Assembly: GCF_023701485.1 (NCBI RefSeq)
Contig: NZ_JAMQBK010000023.1
Coordinates: 103,304-167,303, forward strand
Reading direction: 5' to 3'
DNA: 64,000 nucleotides
Origin: Aporhodopirellula aestuarii
GTDB taxonomy: Bacteria; Planctomycetota; Planctomycetia; Pirellulales; Pirellulaceae
Every line of letters starts with the position of its first letter. The stretch's first letter is position 1. This document shows positions 32,939 through 41,704 of this stretch, piece after piece. Below the pieces are notes generated by a model. That model searched no databases. It was not told the origin of the DNA and worked only from the letters and a program-made list of their open reading frames with translations. Position numbers and translations under genes: made by a program.

Positions 32939-34959
32939 AATTCGACATGCATGTAGACCCAAAATTGCTGATCGTCTGTCTGTTTGCATACCTAGCTTGC
33001 TTCGGCGACAACATCGTCACCGCCGTCGCCGCGGAAAATGACGCGAGCGTCTCGGCTGGGTCAGCGGCAGCGAACAACACCGATGTGATTTGGCAAGTGG
33101 AACAGGAACGCATCGCAGCCATCGAACGGGCAATGCGTTCAACGGTTTGCGTTTTTGTCCCCGGAGGTGCTGGCGGCGGTTCTGGTGTACTGATCACCTC
33201 GGATGGTTATGCGTTGACGAATTTTCACGTCAGCAGCCCGGCCGGGACCTATATGCGATGCGGACTCAATGATGGAAACGTTTACGACGCGGTCATCGTC
33301 GGCATCGATCCTGTTGGCGACCTCGCACTCATCCAATTGCTAGGTCGTGACGATTTCCCGACCGCGGATTTTGTTCCCAGCCGCAGTGTGCAGGTGGGCG
33401 ATGCCTGTTTCGCGATCGGCAATCCGTTTTTGTTAGCCACCAATCTGCAACCGACCGTAACGGCGGGCATCATCAGCGGGACGCAGCGGTATCAGTATCC
33501 CTCGGGAACGTTGTTGGAATACGGGAACTGTTTCCAAACCGACGCTTCGATTAACCCAGGAAACTCAGGGGGTCCACTCTACGATGCTCACGGGGATTTG
33601 ATCGGCATCATCGGGCGGGCCTCGTTTGAAAAACGCGGTCGCGTCAACGTGGGCGTGGGCTATGCCATCTCCGGTGACCAGGCACAGAATTTCCTTGGGT
33701 CACTGCACAGCGGTCGGATCCTTGACCACGCCACTCTCGGTGCAACCGTTGGTACCGAAGACGATGGCAGCGTCCGGGTGACCAACATTTTGCAATCCAG
33801 TGACGCGTACCGACGCGGGTTGCGATATGGAGATGAAATACTCGAAATCGACAACCGCGTCGTGCAAACCGCAAACGATGTCCAAAACGTTCTGGCGACC
33901 TTTCCTGCCCAGTGGCGAGTGCCACTGACCTATCGCCAAGACGGACGCGTTGTTCACACGATCGTTCGTTTGGCGAGTGTTCACCGCGGCGACGAACTAC
34001 TCGAAAAGATGAAGTCGGCATTGCCCCCGCCTCCGCCGGCACCGCAAAAACAGGAACCAGAAGTTCCAGATGAGGACGGGGGTCCGGATGAGAACGCGGG
34101 CCCCGATCAGAACGAGGGGGAAGACGATTCGAAAAAAGAGACCCCTGATGCCCCAGACAGCGAGGCCGAAAACCGCCCCAAGGATGCGTCCGGCGAGCCG
34201 ATTCCATTGATCGCCGCAGAACGAATCGAAGAACGCAAAGGGTTCGCAAACTATTTCTACAACCAGAAACGGCAAACCGAGTTCATCGACCGGTTGCGGG
34301 AACAGTACTCGGATTTGCCGCCATCGGCGGAGGGTTGGAAGTTAACCGGGCGAGCGACGATCGCAAAAGACAAGGATGCGAAACTGTTTGAGATGATTGT
34401 TCGCGAAGACATTTGTGAGCTGACGATCGGCTCTCGGCGAGAGCGATTGGCGACCCCGGATGCCTACGTGCAAGCAATCGATTCCGGCGCCGCGGGCAGC
34501 ATCATGGCGAGCATGCGATCGCTACAGCGGATGCTCAAAACGGGTCCGGAACGATTCGGCGACACTTACTACTGGGGCACCGCACCTTTGATGGGTCGCC
34601 CGCCTCTCAGGAACACGACGGTTGCGATCCACGGCGGTTTGGAATCGCGTTTCTACCAACATCCCGATCTCGGCCGTCTGGAGGTGATCGAGTCCTTTGC
34701 CGATCGCGATGGTGATCCGGCTGAGCTGTGGATCGATCCTCCGGCCTGGTTGCTCGAAACCGAAGCGATCAAGTTCACAGCGGTCCCCACCGAACGCGAG
34801 GATGACAATGCCGTTGCCAACGGCCCTCCAAGTGTTTTGCACTTGCGTTTTGGCATCGAACCGCTCGTCACACTGAATATCGAATCATGGACTGCAGCGG
34901 CGGCAGAAAGGTCCCCCCAACCTCAAGTGGAAAAAGTGGATGATGCGGTCAAGCAATAA
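32935..34959 (+). CDS. HtrA/Deg-type serine protease with C-terminal extension
   Basis: A 674-aa exported protein. After a signal peptide (cleaved near VAAEN) comes a trypsin-fold domain with a complete triad: His98 in ALTNFHV, Asp129 in DPVGDLALIQL and Ser211 in NPGNSGGPLYD. A PDZ domain follows (about 265-355: RVTNILQSSDAYRRGLRYGD, EILEIDNRVV), then an acidic Pro/Glu/Asp linker (about 360-420). The C-terminal domain of about 240 residues has no match I know (IAKDKDAKLFEMIVREDICE). ATG 32935 overlaps the upstream stop (ATGA) and is preferred over GTG/TTG starts inside that gene. Expected role: extracytoplasmic protein quality control or processing. It is the only catalytically competent member of the three consecutive HtrA-like genes. 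Confidence 0.9.
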   Translation: MKFDMHVDPKLLIVCLFAYLACFGDNIVTAVAAENDASVSAGSAAANNTDVIWQVEQERIAAIERAMRSTVCVFVPGGAGGGSGVLITSDGYALTNFHVSSPAGTYMRCGLNDGNVYDAVIVGIDPVGDLALIQLLGRDDFPTADFVPSRSVQVGDACFAIGNPFLLATNLQPTVTAGIISGTQRYQYPSGTLLEYGNCFQTDASINPGNSGGPLYDAHGDLIGIIGRASFEKRGRVNVGVGYAISGDQAQNFLGSLHSGRILDHATLGATVGTEDDGSVRVTNILQSSDAYRRGLRYGDEILEIDNRVVQTANDVQNVLATFPAQWRVPLTYRQDGRVVHTIVRLASVHRGDELLEKMKSALPPPPPAPQKQEPEVPDEDGGPDENAGPDQNEGEDDSKKETPDAPDSEAENRPKDASGEPIPLIAAERIEERKGFANYFYNQKRQTEFIDRLREQYSDLPPSAEGWKLTGRATIAKDKDAKLFEMIVREDICELTIGSRRERLATPDAYVQAIDSGAAGSIMASMRSLQRMLKTGPERFGDTYYWGTAPLMGRPPLRNTTVAIHGGLESRFYQHPDLGRLEVIESFADRDGDPAELWIDPPAWLLETEAIKFTAVPTEREDDNAVANGPPSVLHLRFGIEPLVTLNIESWTAAAAERSPQPQVEKVDDAVKQ

Positions 34960-35995
34960 CCTAATCGCCGGCCTCGCATCGAGTCGTTCGCCGATCCTAT
35001 TTGCGATCGCGATTCTGGGATTCGTCGCTCAAACGGCTCACGCTCAGCCTTCACTCGCGAGATCCAGTTCGCAGGTTCAGGACCGGGTCGTGAAAATCTA
35101 TGGCGCCGGTGGCGTTGGTGGATTGGACGCGTACCAAAGCGGCTTCATCGTTTCACCTGCCGGCCACGTCGCCACAGCGTGGAGCAGCGTACTCGACGTC
35201 GATCCGATCGTCGTGCTATCTGATGGGAGACGATTCGAGAGCAAGATCGTAGGATTCGAACCTGCACTCGAACTCGCCGTGCTGAAACTTGACGCGGTCG
35301 ATCTGCCTTACTTCGAAGTTCCCGCGGGATCGGCGGAGGCACCGGTTGCCCGCTGGGGCGATCCGATCCTGGCGGTTAGCAATCTGTTTAACATCGCAAC
35401 CGGTAATGAACCGGCCAGCGTCTTGCAGGGCCGGATCGCAGCCCGCAGCAAGCTCGATGCCCGACGCGGTACGTTTCAAACCGCCTATCGCGGTGAAGTC
35501 TGGCTGCTGGATCTCGTAGCCAACAACCCCGGTGCAGCGGGTGGTGCTTTGGTCGATTTAGAGGGGCGGCTGGTCGGAATGCTCGGCAAAGAACTTCGCG
35601 ACCGAAAAACAGGTGTTTGGTTGAACTACGCGATTCCTGCCGATGTGTTGCGTGGGCCGATCGGCGACATCATCGCGGGACGAAAAACGGTTTCGCCGGT
35701 CGATGACGACCCACTGCTCGCCCGCGACAAATCTCATAATTCAGACACCTTGGGAATGCGGCTGATTCCTGACGTCCTCGAAACCACGCCCGTGTACGTC
35801 GACTTCGTCAACTCCGATGGCCCGGCATCACGTGCCGATCTAAGACCAGATGATTTGGTGTTGCTGGTAAACGGCCGACGTGTCGCGCACCAGCGTGCCT
35901 TCCGTGAACAACTTCGTCGCATCGATCGCCGTGACAATGTGACATTGACGATCCAAAGAGAAAACGAAATCCTCGAATTGGTAATCCGCCCATGA
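34940..35995 (+). CDS. HtrA-like pseudoprotease with PDZ domain
   Basis: A 351-aa exported protein (signal peptide cleaved near AHAQP) with the trypsin/Deg fold and one C-terminal PDZ domain (FVNSDGPASRADLRPDDLVL). Aligned with the gene upstream, all catalytic positions are replaced. The His position is Ser82 (VATAWSSV in place of ALTNFHV), Asp is Glu111 (ALELAVLKL) and Ser is Ala200 (NPGAAGGALVD in place of NPGNSGGPLYD). The fold landmarks around them are kept, so this is a degenerate, intact protein and not a broken gene. It overlaps the upstream gene by 20 bases and the next by four. It probably acts as a scaffold, substrate-binding partner or regulator of the active protease; this is inferred. 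Confidence 0.88.
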   Translation: MMRSSNNLIAGLASSRSPILFAIAILGFVAQTAHAQPSLARSSSQVQDRVVKIYGAGGVGGLDAYQSGFIVSPAGHVATAWSSVLDVDPIVVLSDGRRFESKIVGFEPALELAVLKLDAVDLPYFEVPAGSAEAPVARWGDPILAVSNLFNIATGNEPASVLQGRIAARSKLDARRGTFQTAYRGEVWLLDLVANNPGAAGGALVDLEGRLVGMLGKELRDRKTGVWLNYAIPADVLRGPIGDIIAGRKTVSPVDDDPLLARDKSHNSDTLGMRLIPDVLETTPVYVDFVNSDGPASRADLRPDDLVLLVNGRRVAHQRAFREQLRRIDRRDNVTLTIQRENEILELVIRP

Positions 35996-38022
35996 GTCCT
36001 GTAACGGCGTTCCTGTTTCGTGCGTTTTTCGTATTGGTGGCATCATCCACGGTCGTTCATCAAGTTGGCGCCGAGGAACCGACATCGGCTTCGCTACGCT
36101 ATCAACAAGCACTCGCTGAGCGTGTTCGCAGCGTTGCCGATGACGTCCTGCCATCGGTGGTCGGCATCGAAGTCATCGGCGTCTTGCAGTCCGATGGTGA
36201 AGTACGCCAGGACGCCCCGACATCGGGACTTGTAATCGACCGAGACGGTCATGTGTTGGCATCCTCGTGGGTGACACGTGGCCCGTCGGCGAGCATTATT
36301 GTTACGTTGGGAACCGGCGAACGTTTCCCTGCTCGCGTGGTTGCCGAAGACGAGCATCGCGAACTCACGCTATTGAAGATCGACCCAAAAGAGGCCGATT
36401 TACAACCGATCTCGATCGACAGCCTGGAGGGGAACGATGCCTCCAATCCTGCCCCCAAGGTCGGCGCCACGCTTCTCGCGCTGGCACGTTATGGCGAGGC
36501 GAGTGTGCCGATGATCAGCACCGGCGTCTTGTCCGCAGTCGATCGCCTTGACGGGACCGCGGTGCAGAGCGACGTGCGGATTTCGCCAGTTTTCTATGGT
36601 GGCCCGCTATTGGATCTGCGCGGTAACCTCGTCGGCGTATTGATTCCGGCCGTTGGTGAAAACGGAGCCGAAGACCCGACCGAATGGTATGACTCAGGAA
36701 TCGCGTTTGCGGTTCCCGCCGATGTGATCGCGAAAAAGCTTGAGCGTTTGAAAGCGGGAGAGACCATCCGTTCGGGCTTGCTCGGGTTAGTCGTTGGTGG
36801 CGCCGATCCCTACGCCCCCGGCACCGAACTCGCAGCAGTTCGCAAACGCTCGCCCGCTGACAAAGCAGGATTGCTGGCCGGTGACAAGTTACTCAAAGTG
36901 GGAGGTCGCATCGTTCGACGCCGCCAAGAAGTGAAACTCGCGTTGGGTCGTTTCGACGCCGGTGAAGAAGTCACCATCGAATACGAACGCGACGGAGAGA
37001 CTCGCACCACCACCGCGACTCTCGCCGAGGCAATCGAACCGCTCAAACCGCAATACCTCGGCATCACGTCCGACGGCACCCGCATTACTTCCGTGCTGCC
37101 AAAGTCGCCAGCCGACGGCATTTTGAAAGTCGGCGATGAGTTGAAGTCACTCGACGACACGCCGATCCAGGATGAGATCACCCTGAGACAGCGGATGTGG
37201 TCGGCCGATCCCCAAACACCGATCGCGTTGGAAATCCAGCGTGAGTCCGACGCGGATATTCGCAAAGAGATTGTACCTGCTCCGTGGGCAGGACCGATTG
37301 AGCGTTTGCACCTCGATGAAATGACAAAACAGCAAGCCGCTCAGTTCGTCGTCGAAGAGGAAACATGGACTTCCACAACACTGCGACTTCCTGACATCGT
37401 TAATGAAGCGTTGCTGTGGTCTCCGCCACTGGCTGTTGAAGCGGCGGGTGATGCGGACGCCGAACAAGTCACGGTTGCTCCCACCGCGTTGGCGATTTGC
37501 CTGATGCCGCCGTCGCAACGTGATTTGGCGGAGCAGTTGAAACAATGGAAAACCGTCGCTCGAGAAAACCGCGTCGCAATCTGTTTGGTCGCCAGTGACG
37601 ATGAAGAGCGTTGGCAATTGTCTGAAATTGACGCGATCAGCAAGCTAACCGCCGCCGCACTGAAACGTTCAGGAGCGTCGCCCAGCGCGGTATCGGTGAT
37701 CGGCCTGGGTGTCCTCGCGGGCCGAACGACCGATGAGGGTAAAGCGTCCGGACCCGGTGACTCAATGGCGCTGGCTGTTTCGCTCTCAACGGACAACGTC
37801 TATCACGGAGTCGCGATCCCCACCAACACCCAGCCGCCCGCTGTGCGTTTGCGGCGTGATGCACCGATGCGATTGCTGAGAGTGCTGGTAACGACGTCGC
37901 CAAACACCGAATTGCCATCCTGGACCGAAATCCTCGGTCGTCTCGGTTGTCCGGTGCAGACGGCAGATGAGATAGACCATGCAGGCCTTATGCGTTGGTG
38001 CCGCTCGCTGCTCGTCTATTAG
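35992..38022 (+). CDS. HtrA-like pseudoprotease with two PDZ domains
   Basis: A 676-aa exported protein (signal peptide cleaved near VGAEE). The N-terminal Deg-like domain (about 40-245) has lost the triad: Trp93 at the His position (VLASSWVT), Glu124 at the Asp position (HRELTLLKID) and Tyr202 at the Ser position (SPVFYGGPLLD). Two PDZ-like units follow: RKRSPADKAGLLAGDKLLKV at about 280-345 and ITSVLPKSPADGILKVGDEL at about 355-410. The C-terminal region of about 260 residues is unknown (VAICLVASDDEERWQLSEID, SVIGLGVLAGRTTDEGK). The start overlaps the previous stop (ATGA). The open frame is long and undamaged, so the protein is presumably selected for. It is the last member of the overlapping five-gene run. 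Confidence 0.88.
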   Translation: MSPVTAFLFRAFFVLVASSTVVHQVGAEEPTSASLRYQQALAERVRSVADDVLPSVVGIEVIGVLQSDGEVRQDAPTSGLVIDRDGHVLASSWVTRGPSASIIVTLGTGERFPARVVAEDEHRELTLLKIDPKEADLQPISIDSLEGNDASNPAPKVGATLLALARYGEASVPMISTGVLSAVDRLDGTAVQSDVRISPVFYGGPLLDLRGNLVGVLIPAVGENGAEDPTEWYDSGIAFAVPADVIAKKLERLKAGETIRSGLLGLVVGGADPYAPGTELAAVRKRSPADKAGLLAGDKLLKVGGRIVRRRQEVKLALGRFDAGEEVTIEYERDGETRTTTATLAEAIEPLKPQYLGITSDGTRITSVLPKSPADGILKVGDELKSLDDTPIQDEITLRQRMWSADPQTPIALEIQRESDADIRKEIVPAPWAGPIERLHLDEMTKQQAAQFVVEEETWTSTTLRLPDIVNEALLWSPPLAVEAAGDADAEQVTVAPTALAICLMPPSQRDLAEQLKQWKTVARENRVAICLVASDDEERWQLSEIDAISKLTAAALKRSGASPSAVSVIGLGVLAGRTTDEGKASGPGDSMALAVSLSTDNVYHGVAIPTNTQPPAVRLRRDAPMRLLRVLVTTSPNTELPSWTEILGRLGCPVQTADEIDHAGLMRWCRSLLVY

Positions 38023-38144
38023 CCGGCATGCTCGGCTTGGCCATCGTTCTCGATGATCGAGAAGCGGTGCGTCGACCTGAGTTCGATTACAATTGAAGAC
38101 AGTCATGATTGCTGCCCTCATTTGAATCGAAGTGGTAACCGCGC

Positions 38145-39149
38145 ATGTTAGGCATCCGATACCTGAAATCGACACCGACGACCTATCTGATGCGATTTCG
38201 CAACGGTCAGATTCGTCGCCAGGGTGCTGGCATATCGATGTTCTATTGGACGTTTAACTCGATCATCGTCCGCGTCAATTTGGCGAGTGAAGATTTGCCG
38301 TTTGTTTTCGAACAACAGACGTCCGATTTCCAAGTCGTAACGATCCAGGGCAACATGACTTACCGCGTCGCCAACCCGGAACAACTCGCATCCAAACTCG
38401 ATTTCTCGATCGATGCACGCGGACGGTACCAATCGGATGATCCCGACTCGATCCGCGACCGGCTAATCCGAATGCTTCAAGTGGAAGCCTATGATTTTTC
38501 ACGGCAACGCAATATCACAGAAATGTTAACCGCGGGACCGGAACTGACTCAGCGGCTGCAAACCTACGCTTCGCAATCGTCGATCCCAAACGACCTCGGT
38601 TTGGAGATAGAGTCGGTCGTGCTGCTGCAAATCAAACCCACCCCGGAAATGGAAACGGCGTTGCAGGCGGAAACACGCGAAGCGACGCTGCAGAAAGCGG
38701 ATCAAGCCGTCCACGAGCGACGCAAGTTGGCGATTGCATCCGAGCAAGAAATCCGTGAACGCGAATTGCAAAACGAACGCATCACGCAAGAAAAACAACG
38801 CGAGGTGCGTGAAGCCCAACTCGCCGCTGACGTGGCGATCGAAATGGGCCGGGAAGAACTCGTTCGCCAACAAGCCGCCAACGAAAAAACGCTCGCGTCG
38901 GCGAGAGCCGAAACACTCCGACAAACTTTCGAAGCGATGGGCACGGTCAATTGGAAAACGATTGCGGCGAGTTCCGAGTCGACCGATGCCAAACAACTCA
39001 TCGCGATGGCATTTGGCGAAATCGCCGAAAACGCACAGAAAATTGGGCGTTTGGACATTTCCCCCGACCTGCTGCGCGACCTGACACGCGGCGAATCGGA
39101 TGCCCCCGGGAATTCGAAGAAGAGTTCCCGGCGTCGTGATTCGGAGTAG
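38145..39149 (+). CDS. SPFH/band 7 domain protein
   Basis: A 334-aa protein. The first 180 residues have the SPFH pattern (MRFRNGQIRRQGAGISMFYW, FQVVTIQGNMTYRVANPEQL, LGLEIESVVLLQIKPTPEM). They are followed by a long charged coiled coil (about 180-260, REATLQKADQAVHERRKLAI and on) and a short C-terminal tail. Unlike flotillins it has no clear N-terminal transmembrane helix, so membrane attachment may be peripheral. Such proteins form membrane-associated oligomeric scaffolds and often partner with proteases. It lies 122 bases after the pseudoprotease gene and 5 bases before the NAD-kinase-family gene, with which it is probably cotranscribed. Confidence 0.87.
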   Translation: MLGIRYLKSTPTTYLMRFRNGQIRRQGAGISMFYWTFNSIIVRVNLASEDLPFVFEQQTSDFQVVTIQGNMTYRVANPEQLASKLDFSIDARGRYQSDDPDSIRDRLIRMLQVEAYDFSRQRNITEMLTAGPELTQRLQTYASQSSIPNDLGLEIESVVLLQIKPTPEMETALQAETREATLQKADQAVHERRKLAIASEQEIRERELQNERITQEKQREVREAQLAADVAIEMGREELVRQQAANEKTLASARAETLRQTFEAMGTVNWKTIAASSESTDAKQLIAMAFGEIAENAQKIGRLDISPDLLRDLTRGESDAPGNSKKSSRRRDSE

Positions 39150-39154
39150 TTGCC

Positions 39155-40138
39155 GTGGGCATGAAACTCACTCCCAATATCGCGTTGGTGACGACGCCGA
39201 CCCGGTTGGCAGGGCTGCTCGCAAAATTTGGCACGAAAGGATCGGCCCGGTTTCGGATGCAAACGGCACGTTCGACGTACCTGAGCGAAAATGTTTCGGC
39301 CGCCGCGGTGGTGCATGCCAACGCCGACTTCGATGAATACATCGACGAAGACCAACGGTATCTCTCGGCGGTCAAAACGATTCGCAACGAACTCGAAGGC
39401 CTCGGCTATCCCGTGGTCCTGGTTCCGCGAAACTACATCGCGAGCTTCTTTTTTCAGATGACCGAGGCGGTTGTGGTGGTCGGCCCTGACGGGTTAGTAG
39501 CCAACACGGCGAAGTATGCCGGTGACATTCCCATCATCGGTATCAACCCCATGCCGGATCGTTTCGATGGGGTGTTGTTGCCTTTCCAGATCGCCGAAGC
39601 ACGCCGCGTGGTACACCGAACACTGGCCAAAAAAGCGACCGTCCGCCGCGTGACGCTGGGGGAAGTATCGCTATCAGACGGGCAATCGATGCTCGCCTTC
39701 AACGATTTTTTTGTTGGCCGGTCATCTCATGTTTCGTCGCGATACATCCTCTATTCGGGCACGAAAAGTGAAACGCATTCATCGAGCGGAGTGATCGTTT
39801 CGACCGGGGCGGGCTCAACCGGTTGGCTCAGCAGTGTCTACCACATGACCTGCGGTATCAGCCGAACGTTGGGTCTGGATCCCTCCTCGCCACCCCATTT
39901 ACCCTGGGACACCAACGCGTTGCAGTGGGTCGTTCGCGAACCATTCCTCAGTCGCAGCAGCCAAGTGGAGATGGTGACGGGGCAGGTTCGTTCCGAGTTA
40001 CCCCTGCGTCTGGAAAGTCTGATGCCAGAAGGCGGCGTGATTTTTTCCGACGGGATCGAATCAGACTTTTTGGATTTCAACAGCGGCACGATCGCGGAAT
40101 TTCGAATCGCAAAAACGCAGTCAAAACTCGTGGTTTGA
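39155..40138 (+). CDS. NAD kinase family protein (divergent)
   Basis: A 327-aa protein related to ATP-NAD kinases. The glycine-rich GGDGT motif appears as VVVGPDGLVAN, with Pro in place of the second Gly. The conserved N-E/D region reads AFNDFFVGRSSHVSSRYIL, and the later motif is GVIVSTGAGSTGW, as in the family (STPTGSTAY type). The C-terminus has the beta-sandwich elements PEGGVIFSDGIESDFLDF. The changed GGDGT motif means that NADP synthesis should not be assumed; it may phosphorylate another nucleotide or lipid. GTG 39155 has GGAG 8 bases upstream, so it is preferred over ATG 39161. It converges tightly on the next gene (13 bases). Confidence 0.82.
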   Translation: MGMKLTPNIALVTTPTRLAGLLAKFGTKGSARFRMQTARSTYLSENVSAAAVVHANADFDEYIDEDQRYLSAVKTIRNELEGLGYPVVLVPRNYIASFFFQMTEAVVVVGPDGLVANTAKYAGDIPIIGINPMPDRFDGVLLPFQIAEARRVVHRTLAKKATVRRVTLGEVSLSDGQSMLAFNDFFVGRSSHVSSRYILYSGTKSETHSSSGVIVSTGAGSTGWLSSVYHMTCGISRTLGLDPSSPPHLPWDTNALQWVVREPFLSRSSQVEMVTGQVRSELPLRLESLMPEGGVIFSDGIESDFLDFNSGTIAEFRIAKTQSKLVV

Positions 40139-40151
40139 CGCTACAACCGTT

Positions 40152-41699
40152 CTATCGTCGCTGGCGTTCTCGTTCGCGCTGTTTCTCAATGTCGTTCTCC
40201 ATGGCTTCCGCGTTAACGGTGTGCCCGATTGCCAGGGCCAAGCGTCCGAGCATCGCGAAGTAGATAAACGTTGCGGCAACGGCGGTAAAGATCGCGACCA
40301 CCGCGGCGGCCGGGGGTGCCATCAAACTGGCGGCGGCAAAGATTAAGAACGAGACGAAGAACACCACCGCGGAGGAAAAATAAAACCCGCCCCAAGCTTC
40401 TTCGCAGCGGGTCACACTCCGCCCGACATCCGGTGAAAAGGGGACAAAGGCGCTTTGCATGTCCAGCATCGACAGCAACACGAAGGGAAAGATTAGGAAC
40501 GTGCTGATCATCGCCATGCACACCGTCGTCAGACTAACGCCAAAAGTCATCCATCCCAGAAACCAGCCAGGGCCGTATGCCAAACCCGCGGCGGCAAAGC
40601 AAAAGATCATCGGCGCAAACCATTCCATCGGTTCCAAGGTCACCGGCCATTCGGTGACGCTCTCCTCTTCATTGGCAACAGATTGCATGATCGCAAAACC
40701 GCAGGCCAACACGACGATCGCGAAAAAGCCGCCGGCGGCGAACAGCCCCACGACCAACATCGGCGAATCAATGGCGAGCGCGATAAACGCAATGACCGAA
40801 GCCAGCGTGGACAGAATGAGCCAGTGTGCCATCACGCCAATTTGCGTGAAGATCCCAAACACGGAAATCGCCCAATCGCGGATCCGAGGGACATCCAAAT
40901 CGGGTTTTGGTTCGTCCTCTTCGACTTTCGACGCCGCCTCGAGCAATTCGGTCGCTGATTTACGAAACGGATCCGCTGGCCGGTCTTGATTCGATTTTGT
41001 CGACTCGGCGAACTGAAACGCCGGAGCCGCTTCCATGTCGATTTTCGCCTTTCGCGGAACCCGCGGAGGATCGGGAACCAATACCATGCTGTAGCAATCG
41101 CGACAGCGAACTTTCTTTCCCGCCTGAGCCGCGGTCACATTGGTCTGAGTCCCACAATTGTGGCAACGGATGCGGTAGTGCTGTTGATACTGGATTTCGT
41201 CGCCATCGGAATTGACACCCGCCGCCCGTTCATCAAACGACGCGGCGATGTCCTCACCGCTGGTATCCTGCGTGGCGTTTTCGTCCGGCCACACGTCCTG
41301 ATCCGACGGAACGGCTTCAGGGGCAACCGGCCGCGGCTTGGCAGGCTCCAACGACAGCGAATCGACGTCCCACTCGTCATTCGCTGTCACGCCGCTCGCG
41401 GGCGGTGCAGACGTGCTCGCGGGTGCGGCTGGTTTCGCAGGAGCAGGCGGATTGGCGGACTGATCCAACGGTGGAGCGAGATTCAGCCAATCGTCGTCAT
41501 CATCATCGCTCGCTGGGCGCGTCCCAGCTCCTGCCCCGGACTGACCTGCCTGACCACGGGCAGCGTTGCTGCTGTTGCCGCCTAATCCCGGTACGATGAA
41601 TGGCTGGCCGCAGTACGGGCATTGCACACGACTGCCGCCTGCATCATCAGGGACTCCAACGGCAGTTTTGCACTGCGGGCACTGCACCATCTGCGGCAC
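40152..41699 (-). CDS. Zinc-ribbon membrane protein
   Basis: A 515-aa protein. The N-terminal zinc ribbon (MPQMVQCPQCKTAVGVPDDA, CPYCGQPF) is followed by an Ala/Pro/Asp-rich linker (about 45-170). A second ribbon follows (YRIRCHNCGTQTNV, VRCRDCYSMV), then a charged linker. The C-terminal half (about 275-500) holds six or so transmembrane helices, ending in a basic tail (IEKQRERERQRR). The architecture of two MJ0042-type ribbons before a membrane domain is common in Planctomycetes; function unknown. It starts 5 bases after frr on the same strand, so it is likely in the pyrH-frr operon. Confidence 0.85.
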   Translation of the reverse strand: MPQMVQCPQCKTAVGVPDDAGGSRVQCPYCGQPFIVPGLGGNSSNAARGQAGQSGAGAGTRPASDDDDDDWLNLAPPLDQSANPPAPAKPAAPASTSAPPASGVTANDEWDVDSLSLEPAKPRPVAPEAVPSDQDVWPDENATQDTSGEDIAASFDERAAGVNSDGDEIQYQQHYRIRCHNCGTQTNVTAAQAGKKVRCRDCYSMVLVPDPPRVPRKAKIDMEAAPAFQFAESTKSNQDRPADPFRKSATELLEAASKVEEDEPKPDLDVPRIRDWAISVFGIFTQIGVMAHWLILSTLASVIAFIALAIDSPMLVVGLFAAGGFFAIVVLACGFAIMQSVANEEESVTEWPVTLEPMEWFAPMIFCFAAAGLAYGPGWFLGWMTFGVSLTTVCMAMISTFLIFPFVLLSMLDMQSAFVPFSPDVGRSVTRCEEAWGGFYFSSAVVFFVSFLIFAAASLMAPPAAAVVAIFTAVAATFIYFAMLGRLALAIGHTVNAEAMENDIEKQRERERQRR

Positions 41700-41704
41700 G
41701 TTAA

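Noticed and set aside
35251-35266. tRNA T-arm-like bases (GGATTCGAACCTGCA) suggesting a tRNA on the minus strand
   Set aside because: They lie inside the coding frame of the first pseudoprotease (GFEPALEL), and no acceptor stem, anticodon arm or CCA-side pairing can be found around them.
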